A stretch of 9,570 nucleotides of DNA. Source: a gamma proteobacterium symbiont of Lucinoma myriamae. GTDB lineage: Bacteria; Pseudomonadota; Gammaproteobacteria; GRL18. Of this stretch, positions 1 through 6,340 are shown piece after piece (positions within the stretch are counted from its first letter, which is position 1; each line of letters begins with the position of its first letter). Under the pieces are notes generated by a model. It was not told where the DNA came from, did no database searches, and worked only from the letters and a program-made list of their open reading frames with translations. The stretch lies in assembly GCA_025655635.1 (NCBI GenBank), contig JAHXIM010000355.1, positions 1 to 9,570 of the forward strand, in the 5' to 3' direction. The position numbers were made by a program, and so were the translations under genes.

Positions 1-66
1 TGGTCACTCAAAAATAGGGATAATTCCTTACATTTCAAATAGATAATATGTTTTTCAGGGCTGACT
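1..66 (-). repeat. Left copy of a 66-bp inverted repeat, probable insertion-sequence end
   Basis: This stretch is the reverse complement of 9424-9489 with five mismatches (positions 10, 15, 24, 31 and 50 of this copy), so 61 of 66 positions agree. The inner tip, TTTTTCAGGGCTGACT, is identical in both copies and abuts a truncated gene on each side. The copy is cut by the window edge, so its full extent is unknown. The inferred element reads leftward, out of the window. I infer an IS end because two unrelated genes are both broken exactly at the inner tip. A non-IS dispersed repeat is possible. Confidence 0.7.
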
Positions 67-424
67 ACGTACATCAGGAGTTGCTCTGAATGATGATAAG
101 GCAGAACCGAAATCATTAATAAAAGGAATGCTGGTTAATGCTCTCAGTCCTCACCCTTATCTGTTTTGGTTCAGTGTTGGGGCTCCGACTATGACTAAAG
201 CAATGAATCTCAATACCAGTGCTCCATTGGCTTTTATCATTAGCTTTTATTTTTTTCTAGTGGGCACAAAAATTGTGTTGGCTTTATTGATTGGGCATTC
301 TAAATCTTTTTTGAGAGATAATGTTTACATATACATACTGCGTATTCTTGGGTTGATTTTGTGTGTGTTTTCAATGGTACTTTTTTATGATGGATTAAAG
401 TTATTGGGAATAATTCAGGGCTGA
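65..424 (+). pseudogene. LysE-family amino-acid exporter, C-terminal fragment
   Basis: This is the C-terminal half of a LysE/RhtB-type inner-membrane exporter, a family that moves amino acids or similar small solutes out of the cell. The first ATG is at 128, but the same frame is open from position 65, directly after the in-frame TGA (62-64) in the repeat. The codons before the ATG read like family sequence (LNDDKAEPKSLIKG), so the gene is broken at the repeat rather than starting at 128. The signature NALSPHPYLFWFSVGAP follows, then two hydrophobic stretches, one just after the signature and one near the C-terminus. About 120 codons remain, where the family is usually around 200 residues. 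The N-terminal helices are absent. It is probably non-functional. The 3' end converges on the DUF481 gene with a 63-bp gap. Confidence 0.75.
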
Positions 425-487
425 ATATAAATAATTAAATAAAGTCAAATAAATTCCAAATCGAGTATGTTTTTCTGGGCATAAAAT

Positions 488-1504
488 CTACCATTGATAG
501 CCCAGTTTAAAGCGATAAGTTGTATCCAATTTGTCAATGTCATTATTAGGTTTGCTGTCATACTCCCATTCTACTTCAGCACTAGCAACGATGCCTGAGC
601 GTAAGGGAAAACGGAAACCTGTCCAGCTGTTAAAGGTCACCTTATTACTTTTTTCCCAGTCCCAGATCCCTTTTTGACGATGATAAAGCTGTGTCCACTT
701 ATTCCAAAAATATTGATCGTAATCAACGTACCAGTTTAATGCCAGATAATCGCTATTATCTGCTTTAATATTATTTTCATATACTTTTACCAGACCTATA
801 TCAGCATTAAGATTTAAGTCGTAACTTTCGTAAAACTGATGACCAATATGCGGACCCAGAACAGTGCGTAAGTCAAGATCGGTAAATTTATCTCTCTCAA
901 AGGATAATTCAAATCCATAATAACGTTTTTTAGTTACAAAGTAGTCATACTTACCATTAATCAGCCAGTTATCTGCAGTTGTTGATTTCCCTGATGTATC
1001 ATTTTCCAGATAGGCATTGATTGAATAACGGTCCTGCTGGCTCCGAAATTTTATTTCACCATCTAATTCAAACTCATCTTTTTGGGTGTTTCCATGTTGT
1101 GATTTTAATGAAATATTCGCTTTGGCAGTGACTTTATAGCCCTGCTTAAGTCTCCAGGGTTCCGGGTTAATAAAGGCAATCTGATCCATATTAACTGACA
1201 CCCCATGTTCATTTTTACTCTTTTGTATGAAACTTACACCATGTTCATCGTTACTGATATTATTGGCTGTATTTACTTCTTCTGAAGTTAGTATATAAGT
1301 AAAATTCTTATCAGTTTTAAATGCTTTTACTTGATCCCAGTTTATAGTAATTGTTCCTGCAAAATCTGTTTTTACTTTCAAACTGTTTTTTTCCTTACTA
1401 ATTACCTCGCCCATTATGACTGAGCCATTTTTCATGGTAATAGTATCAGCAAACAGTGAACCCGATAATATACAAATATACAGGCCAATAATTTTTTTTA
1501 TCAA
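488..1504 (-). CDS. DUF481-family outer-membrane beta-barrel protein
   Basis: This is a probable outer-membrane protein of the DUF481 (YdiY-like) family; its molecular role is not established. It has a signal peptide at residues 1-19 (basic MIKK, hydrophobic core, cleavage likely after LFA). A small beta-rich domain follows at about 20-75, with the DTITMKNGSVIMGEV and ITINWDQVKAF strands typical of this family. A barrel of alternating hydrophobic and polar strands covers about 125-338 and ends in YQW, a terminal aromatic residue as used by the BAM complex. Length is normal. The start is TTG at 1502-1504, backed by a strong AAGGAG (1512-1517) seven bases upstream. Residues 84-92 and 96-104 are a near duplicate (SNDEHGVSF, SKNEHGVSV) in the linker before the barrel. 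It lies 116 bp downstream of the PDC-sensor gene on the same strand, with a possible weak terminator between. Confidence 0.85.
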   Translation of the reverse strand: MIKKIIGLYICILSGSLFADTITMKNGSVIMGEVISKEKNSLKVKTDFAGTITINWDQVKAFKTDKNFTYILTSEEVNTANNISNDEHGVSFIQKSKNEHGVSVNMDQIAFINPEPWRLKQGYKVTAKANISLKSQHGNTQKDEFELDGEIKFRSQQDRYSINAYLENDTSGKSTTADNWLINGKYDYFVTKKRYYGFELSFERDKFTDLDLRTVLGPHIGHQFYESYDLNLNADIGLVKVYENNIKADNSDYLALNWYVDYDQYFWNKWTQLYHRQKGIWDWEKSNKVTFNSWTGFRFPLRSGIVASAEVEWEYDSKPNNDIDKLDTTYRFKLGYQW

Positions 1505-1511
1505 ATTACAG

Positions 1512-1517
1512 CTCCTT
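1512..1517 (-). promoter_or_regulatory. Ribosome binding site fixing the TTG start of the DUF481 gene
   Basis: On the minus strand this reads AAGGAG, seven bases before TTG at 1502-1504. The following codons, I K K I I G L, begin a clean signal peptide. No ATG in the right place would keep that peptide, so the TTG start is well supported. Confidence 0.75.
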
Positions 1518-1576
1518 ACAAAAGAAAACAGATAATGCTTCTAAATGAATTTTTCGAAATATAATAACTAATAGTA

Positions 1577-1599
1577 CACAGGCACTAAAATGACCTGTG
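1577..1599 (-). terminator. Possible weak terminator after the PDC-sensor gene
   Basis: CACAGG (1577-1582) pairs with CCTGTG (1594-1599). The stem extends by two pairs (CA at 1583-1584 with TG at 1591-1592) across one bulged base, leaving a six-base loop. On the minus strand it lies about 22 bases past the stop codon at 1621 and is followed by a T-rich but interrupted stretch (TACTATTAGTTATTATA). The interrupted T run suggests partial termination. A processing or stability hairpin is also possible. Confidence 0.4.
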
Positions 1600-1620
1600 A
1601 GCAGAAGATTTTAAAACAAA

Positions 1621-2760
1621 TTAATGTGAATAAACCTGCATAATGGTTTCCAGTTCTTTGATGATTTTGTCTTGTTCTATCTGTGGAATATCAATTAAGT
1701 CATCAATTATATCACCCTGACGATGATTGTTAATCGAGCGATAGACATAATCACAACCTTTCTCGCAAATGCGTTCAATAACTTCATCATATTGAAAGGG
1801 ATCAATTTCTTTAGTGTCAGAACCAAACCAAAATGACATTCCTTTATCAAGAAATTCTTTATAAGGCAGATAATGTGAGCCATCACAGGAAAAGTTCAGG
1901 CTGATCATGCCGTTGACAATATTGATGGAGCCTGCGCGTAAATAAATAGTTTCATCAGCAAAGCGTAATTGTCGGAAATATTCAAAAATTTTAGGAATAT
2001 CTGACTCAGGCACTGTCGCTAATTCAGAATAGTTATGGCGTGGGTAGACCAGACAAATATCGGGATCATTCAGTTCATTCATACTTAAAAGTCGATAATT
2101 ATAGGGATCATCTAATAACCAGATAGTGGTCCGGCTGCTGGAAAAATGAAATTTTCCATGAAACACCCCATGTTCACAAATGAGTTCCTGCATCAGGGCG
2201 AATACATTATCAATATTGTTGTCCATATCACTTTGTAAGCGCTGTTGAGCAAATAGACCACTGCGAATAGCAGGGTCACCTTTAATTTGCTGCCATTTAT
2301 AATTTTCTTTATAAAGATGATTGGTTCCAGGGAGTTCTCGTAAATCATAATCAACACCCAGATAGCCGATTAGCATTCCATGATGGTCTTTTATGACATG
2401 AATTGCCGTGACTGATGGGCGTTTGTTATGTTTACTGATATAGGCTTCTGATAGAATAAAGTCATATTGATCAAAATCACCCAGCATATAAGGACGTTGG
2501 GAACGATCTCGCCCCAGACTTTTAGTGTCAGTGGCATCACGTAAAATAGTTTTAGTGATTTGTACACCGTGACTATCCATAACGTATAAATACTTGCAAT
2601 ATTGAAAAACTGGAAATGCTTCTTGTAAATGAATTTCCAGTTTATGAGAATTTGATATCTCTTGCGACAAGCTAAGAACGAGTTGTGATATTGGTTTTTT
2701 TAGCAGCTTTATCAGAATATGACGTTGTTTAGATATTGATTTTTGAAGTATGCTTCGCAT
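1621..2760 (-). CDS. PDC/Cache sensor-domain protein without membrane anchor
   Basis: This is a protein of unknown function with a single PDC (Cache-type) ligand-sensing domain. The fold is suggested at about residues 48-145: a strand with YLYVMDSHGVQIT, the family-typical GRDRSQRPYM (83-92), a strand FILSEAYIS, then SVTAIHVIKD and GYLGVDYDL (132-140). An alpha-helical N-terminus (1-47) precedes it, and about 230 residues follow that I cannot assign. PDC domains normally sit outside the membrane in chemoreceptors and kinases, but here I see no signal peptide, no transmembrane helix and no recognisable output domain (GGDEF, HAMP, kinase). I infer a soluble cytoplasmic protein. Similar stand-alone PDC proteins are, from memory, known in gammaproteobacteria. 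The ATG directly follows an in-frame TAA and lacks a clear Shine-Dalgarno, so expression may be weak. It is divergent from the TPR gene across 112 bp. Confidence 0.7.
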   Translation of the reverse strand: MRSILQKSISKQRHILIKLLKKPISQLVLSLSQEISNSHKLEIHLQEAFPVFQYCKYLYVMDSHGVQITKTILRDATDTKSLGRDRSQRPYMLGDFDQYDFILSEAYISKHNKRPSVTAIHVIKDHHGMLIGYLGVDYDLRELPGTNHLYKENYKWQQIKGDPAIRSGLFAQQRLQSDMDNNIDNVFALMQELICEHGVFHGKFHFSSSRTTIWLLDDPYNYRLLSMNELNDPDICLVYPRHNYSELATVPESDIPKIFEYFRQLRFADETIYLRAGSINIVNGMISLNFSCDGSHYLPYKEFLDKGMSFWFGSDTKEIDPFQYDEVIERICEKGCDYVYRSINNHRQGDIIDDLIDIPQIEQDKIIKELETIMQVYSH

Positions 2761-2872
2761 TTAGGTAAGCGCTCAATGGATTAAATTAATGATATTTTTG
2801 CATATTCAGCTTAATTTGTTAAATTGAATCGTATTTATCACTTCTTGAGAATTTGGAATAGTTGGCCTGGCT

Positions 2873-3613
2873 TTGATTAATAAATTTATCATTTTTTTTA
2901 TCTGTTTAACAACAGCTGTTTTTGCGGATGATTTTAAGTGCCAGCATTATGAATTTGATGAGACAAATAACTGGTTGTGTGCACATCTTGAGCGAGGAAC
3001 TTTTCAAGCGCTAGCGCCAGATGTATTACTGTCGAATAAAATACCTATTGATAATGACACGATAAAAAAAATAGAAATAGTGTTCAGTCAGGCTGAACTG
3101 TCTTATGAAGAAGGTAATTATGCAAAAGTAGAACAGGACTATCGGCAGCTCATAAAAGAACAAACTCACTATGCACCGGCCTGGATTAAGCAGGCACAAT
3201 TTTACTCTGATCTTAATCGGGAACATGATGCCTTACAGACTCTCCATCAGGCTTTAGAGGTGATAGCTGATAATGCTGATATTTATCATGAGATGGGACT
3301 CGTGCAGGTACGTTTAAGAAGCTTTTCAAAAGCAGTTACTTCTTTAGCTAAAGCCGCTGTTAAAGCACCAGATAATTCTCATTATAGTTATGTTTACGGC
3401 ATTGCATTAAATTCTTTTCAGCGCCCCTATAAAGCACTGGATGTATTACAGCAGGCACACTATCGTCATCCTGATAATATGGAAGTTTTACTAGCACTTT
3501 TTGCTATCAGTCAGGATATAAATGAGCAGACAAAGGCTCTGATTTTTGCACAAAAAATACTATTAATTAAACCTGATAATGACTCTGCCAAACGTTATAT
3601 GTTAAAATTTTAA
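2873..3613 (+). CDS. Exported tetratricopeptide-repeat protein
   Basis: This is a likely periplasmic TPR protein acting as a protein-binding scaffold; the partner is unknown. Residues 1-18 form a signal peptide (MINKFIIFFI core, cleavage after VFA). A short region follows with Cys23 and Cys36, which could form a disulfide. About five helix-turn-helix TPR-like units span 70-236, with typical positions such as AELSYEEGNYAKVEQDY, ADIYHEMGLVQVRLRSFSKA and KALIFAQKILLIKPDN. There is no lipobox. The start is TTG at 2873: the frame is closed by TGA at 2846-2848 and no in-frame ATG precedes the signal peptide, although the upstream Shine-Dalgarno is weak. It is followed after 43 bp by mscS on the same strand, so the two may be co-transcribed, and both relate to the envelope. 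Confidence 0.75.
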   Translation: MINKFIIFFICLTTAVFADDFKCQHYEFDETNNWLCAHLERGTFQALAPDVLLSNKIPIDNDTIKKIEIVFSQAELSYEEGNYAKVEQDYRQLIKEQTHYAPAWIKQAQFYSDLNREHDALQTLHQALEVIADNADIYHEMGLVQVRLRSFSKAVTSLAKAAVKAPDNSHYSYVYGIALNSFQRPYKALDVLQQAHYRHPDNMEVLLALFAISQDINEQTKALIFAQKILLIKPDNDSAKRYMLKF

Positions 3614-3656
3614 AACAAATAATGACAATTCAAATAAATTAATATAAGGATAAATA

Positions 3657-4559
3657 ATGTCAGAAGCAGCTAAAGGAAGTGAAGTAGCACAGGAGCCAAT
3701 TGATGTCGTTGCTGAAGTCAGTAATCTGATGGATCCGCAAGCATCATCGCAAATATTAGATTCTGGTATGGAACTCTTAATGTACTATGGCCCTAAAGTC
3801 CTGGCCGCTATCGCTATCTTCTTTATTGGTAAGATTGTTGCCAATTGGGTAAAACGAATTGTCACCAAGGTAATGACTAAGGGTAATGTTGATCCCCTGA
3901 TTATTGGTTTTACCAGCAGTATTGCCTATATGGCCATGATGGTCTTTGTGGTGGTCGCTACTTTAGGCCAAATAGGTATACAAACCACCTCCTTTATTGC
4001 TATTTTAGGTGCGGCCGGCCTGGCTATTGGCCTGGCTTTACAAGGTTCACTGGCTAACTTTGCCGCTGGATTCTTATTGATTATCTTCCGTCCATTTAGA
4101 GAAGGTGATGTCATTGAAGCTGCAGGTGTCACAGGCAAGGTTGATGTGATTCAAATATTTACCACTACGCTTAAGACTCCGGACAATAAAATTATTATTA
4201 TTCCCAATGCTAAGTTAGGTAGTGACAATATTATTAATTATTCAGCACAAAAAACACGCCGGGTTGATATGGTTGTTGGTGTTTCCTATGATGCAGATTT
4301 AAAAGAAGTACGTACTATTCTGGAAGATATTGTCAGTAAAGATGAGCGCATACTTAACGATCCTGAACATCTGATTGCAGTGGGTGAGCTGGCTGATAAT
4401 AGTGTCAATTTCTTTGTCCGGGTCTGGGTGGAAAGTGCTGATTACTGGAATGTTTTCTATGATGCCAATGAAACGGTGAAATTACGTCTTGATGAAGCAG
4501 GTATTGGTATCCCATACCCGCAACGCGATGTACATCTTTATGAGCATAAAGCGGCTTAA
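3657..4559 (+). CDS. mscS: Small-conductance mechanosensitive channel MscS
   Basis: This is an inner-membrane channel that opens under membrane tension and releases solutes on osmotic downshock; the family forms heptamers. There is a polar N-terminus (1-38), with TM1 at about 41-64, TM2 at about 81-106 and the pore-lining TM3 at about 112-146. TM3 carries the Gly/Ala pattern ILGAAGLAIGLALQGSLANF seen in E. coli MscS, followed by the LIIFRPFREGD turn into the beta domain (about 147-195, with the conserved TLKTPDNKIIIIPN segment). A C-terminal alpha/beta domain completes it. At 300 residues it is close to the E. coli length (286), with a slightly longer acidic N-terminus. The start is supported by TAAGGA at 3645-3650, six bases upstream. 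It is probably co-transcribed with the preceding TPR gene. Confidence 0.95.
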   Translation: MSEAAKGSEVAQEPIDVVAEVSNLMDPQASSQILDSGMELLMYYGPKVLAAIAIFFIGKIVANWVKRIVTKVMTKGNVDPLIIGFTSSIAYMAMMVFVVVATLGQIGIQTTSFIAILGAAGLAIGLALQGSLANFAAGFLLIIFRPFREGDVIEAAGVTGKVDVIQIFTTTLKTPDNKIIIIPNAKLGSDNIINYSAQKTRRVDMVVGVSYDADLKEVRTILEDIVSKDERILNDPEHLIAVGELADNSVNFFVRVWVESADYWNVFYDANETVKLRLDEAGIGIPYPQRDVHLYEHKAA

Positions 4560-4603
4560 TATTAAATAAAGTTTAATTCTTATATATAACAGGGAAGTTT
4601 TAT

Positions 4604-4632
4604 ATGAGAACAGGCTCAATATCTGCTATAAT
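4604..4632 (+). promoter_or_regulatory. Probable sigma70 promoter for hemC
   Basis: The -10 is TATAAT (4627-4632), preceded by TGC to give an extended -10. The -35 is ATGAGA (4604-4609), matching TTGACA at four of six positions with a 17-base spacer. The start codon of hemC lies 61 bases past the -10. The same TGCTATAAT occurs in front of hom. Confidence 0.6.
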
Positions 4633-4692
4633 TTTACCCCAATTACGTTTAATAACCCCCTCTGTTTTAACTTAACTTATATAAAGAGCATT

Positions 4693-5628
4693 ATGAGCAA
4701 AAAAATTATTAAAATTGCCACCCGTAAAAGTCCCCTGGCGCTATGGCAAGCTTATTTCGTTCGTGATGAATTACTGGCACATCATGCTGATTTAGAAGTT
4801 GAATTGGTTAAAATGGTTTCTAAAGGGGATAAAATTCTTGATGTCCCTTTGGCAAAAGTGGGAGGCAAGGGGCTTTTTGTTAAAGAACTGGAAGAAGGCT
4901 TGTTAGCAGGTGATGCTGACATTGCCGTGCATTCAATGAAAGATGTGCCGGTTGAATTTCCGGAAGGTCTTCATTTGGCTGTTATTTGTGAACGTGAAGA
5001 TCCAAGAGATGCTTTTGTTTCCAATACGTTTTCTCAATTAGATGATTTACCGCAAGGTGCGGTAGTGGGGACATCGAGTTTACGTCGTCAAAGTCAATTA
5101 CTTAAATACCGCCCTGATCTGCAAATCAAATTTTTGCGTGGTAACGTGAATACACGTTTAAAAAAGCTGGATGATGGTGAATATGATGCCATTATTTTAG
5201 CGGCAGCGGGTTTAATTCGTCTGGAAATGAAAGATCGTATTACCAGCTTCCTCACTATTGAACAAAGTCTTCCGGCAATGGGGCAGGGTGCTGTGGGTAT
5301 TGAGTGTCGTGTAGATGATGCACAAACTCACCAGTTAATTGACTGTTTGTCTCATAAAGAAACCACCATACGTCTGACTGCTGAACGTGCTTTGAATAAA
5401 CGTCTTGAAGGTGGCTGTCAGGTACCTATCGGCGGGTTTGCACAGTTGGATGGCGAACATCTATCTCTGCGTGCCTTTGTTGGTTCGCCGGATGGTAAAG
5501 AATTAGTGGCAGGGAATGTTGAGGGACCTGCAGAAAATGCTGAACAAATGGGCATTGAACTGGCAGATGATTTACTTTCAAGAGGTGCAAAGGAAATATT
5601 AGCAGAGGTCTATAAAAACGGCCTTTAG
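4693..5628 (+). CDS. hemC: Porphobilinogen deaminase (hydroxymethylbilane synthase)
   Basis: This cytosolic enzyme of tetrapyrrole synthesis joins four porphobilinogens into hydroxymethylbilane, using a dipyrromethane cofactor bound to a cysteine. All key elements are visible: IATRKSPLALWQA at the N-terminus, HSMKDVP with catalytic Asp84, GTSSLRRQSQL and RGNVNTRL with the arginines that bind substrate carboxylates, and GGCQVPIGGFA with cofactor Cys242. Asp84 and Cys242 have the same numbers as in E. coli. At 311 residues it is full length. The start is preceded by AAAGAG (4683-4688). In many gammaproteobacteria hemC is followed by hemD and often hemX/hemY; here a convergent gene follows after 59 bp, so hemC is transcribed alone, and uroporphyrinogen-III synthase must lie elsewhere. 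Confidence 0.97.
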   Translation: MSKKIIKIATRKSPLALWQAYFVRDELLAHHADLEVELVKMVSKGDKILDVPLAKVGGKGLFVKELEEGLLAGDADIAVHSMKDVPVEFPEGLHLAVICEREDPRDAFVSNTFSQLDDLPQGAVVGTSSLRRQSQLLKYRPDLQIKFLRGNVNTRLKKLDDGEYDAIILAAAGLIRLEMKDRITSFLTIEQSLPAMGQGAVGIECRVDDAQTHQLIDCLSHKETTIRLTAERALNKRLEGGCQVPIGGFAQLDGEHLSLRAFVGSPDGKELVAGNVEGPAENAEQMGIELADDLLSRGAKEILAEVYKNGL

Positions 5629-5662
5629 TTGATTTATTTCAGTTCGTGTTCATCCATAAATA

Positions 5663-5680
5663 AGGCGAATGAATTCGCCT
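5663..5680. terminator. Hairpin between convergent hemC and Mth938-like genes
   Basis: AGGCGAA (5663-5669) and TTCGCCT (5674-5680) form a perfect seven-base stem with a four-base loop, midway between the stops at 5628 and 5688. On the minus strand it is followed by TTATTTATGG, and on the plus strand by AAAAACG. It therefore looks better suited to ending the minus-strand gene, with only hairpin support for hemC. Confidence 0.55.
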
Positions 5681-5687
5681 AAAAACG

Positions 5688-6101
5688 CTATTTAAAAAAG
5701 ATGAGTGCTGCAACTTTGCGGTATTCACTGGCTAAAATATTAAACGTCCGTGAGGCTGCACCAATATCCATAAAATCAATAGACAGCTTATTGTCAGCTA
5801 TATATTGTAATATTGATTTATCTGGAAATCTGCAGCTTGATCCGGTACCAATAAGAAAAATGTCAGCATCATGTTTTACTAATTTTTCAATGTATTGCTT
5901 ATTGAATTCATTAAAAGACGCTGGCAGATCATTGGAGTCAATTAAATCTTTATAAATTATTGTTGTTGTTGATATTTCAATCAAATCATCATCAATTGAG
6001 TGATTTGTATGAATATTATTATTGGGTTTAATGAGTTTTGCACTGTGTTCATCATAAGAATGAAATGAATAAGCATTATCAATACTTTCAAGCTGTAACA
6101 T
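5688..6101 (-). CDS. Mth938-like domain protein (DUF498, NDUFAF3-related)
   Basis: This is a small soluble protein of the Mth938/DUF498 family. A eukaryotic member, NDUFAF3, is an assembly factor for respiratory complex I; the bacterial role is not settled. The diagnostic motifs are present: IGTGSSCRFP (84-93) for the central strand and loop, then FMDIGAASRTFNILASEYRKVAALIF (110-135, quoted in part: MDIGAASRTFNIL), with the conserved small-residue and Arg-Thr region of the family. At 137 residues the length is normal, with a slightly long polar N-terminal part. AGGA five bases before the ATG supports the start. It converges on hemC across a hairpin and is divergent from alaC across 239 bp. 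No complex I genes are in the window. Confidence 0.8.
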   Translation of the reverse strand: MLQLESIDNAYSFHSYDEHSAKLIKPNNNIHTNHSIDDDLIEISTTTIIYKDLIDSNDLPASFNEFNKQYIEKLVKHDADIFLIGTGSSCRFPDKSILQYIADNKLSIDFMDIGAASRTFNILASEYRKVAALIFFK

Positions 6102-6143
6102 AATGATCCTGAGCGTTTTTTAGACAAGTTATGTGAAAGCTTA

Positions 6144-6180
6144 ATTTTAGAGCTATTTTTATAAAAAAACAGCTTAAAAT
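6144..6180. repeat. Imperfect AT-rich palindrome in the divergent spacer
   Basis: The left arm ATTTTAGAGCTATTTTT (6144-6160) pairs with the right arm AAAAAAACAGCTTAAAAT (6163-6180) through ATTTTA/TAAAAT, AGCT/AGCT and T/A runs, with one bulged G and one mismatch. It lies 43 bases upstream of the minus-strand Mth938-like gene and 63 bases before the alaC -35 box. It could be an operator or a cruciform-prone site. AT-rich spacers give such arms easily. The rest of the spacer 6102-6340 holds A-tracts and the alaC promoter, and no gene. Confidence 0.35.
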
Positions 6181-6242
6181 AGTTTAATTTTGTTGTCTTT
6201 TGCTGAAAAACTAAAATAAATCGAAAAAAAACCTTTTTGTGA

Positions 6243-6271
6243 TTGACAGCAACGCTCTGGATAAGTATTTT
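6243..6271 (+). promoter_or_regulatory. Probable sigma70 promoter for alaC
   Basis: A perfect TTGACA (6243-6248) is followed after 17 bases by TATTTT (6266-6271). A second -10-like TATAAT at 6286-6291 lacks a good -35. Either gives a leader of about 45-65 bases before the alaC ATG at 6341. Confidence 0.6.
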
Positions 6272-6340
6272 TACAGGTTAACCAATATAATTTGATTTGA
6301 AATTAAATGACTTATTAATGTATGAGTTTTTTTATTTCAG

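Noticed and set aside
3026..3226. 66-codon minus-strand open frame inside the TPR gene
   Set aside because: It lies antisense within a well-supported coding sequence, has no ribosome binding site or family resemblance, and mirrors its codons.
5701..5955. 84-codon plus-strand open frame opposite the Mth938-like gene
   Set aside because: The minus-strand gene has the diagnostic family motifs and a good ribosome binding site; the opposite frame has neither.
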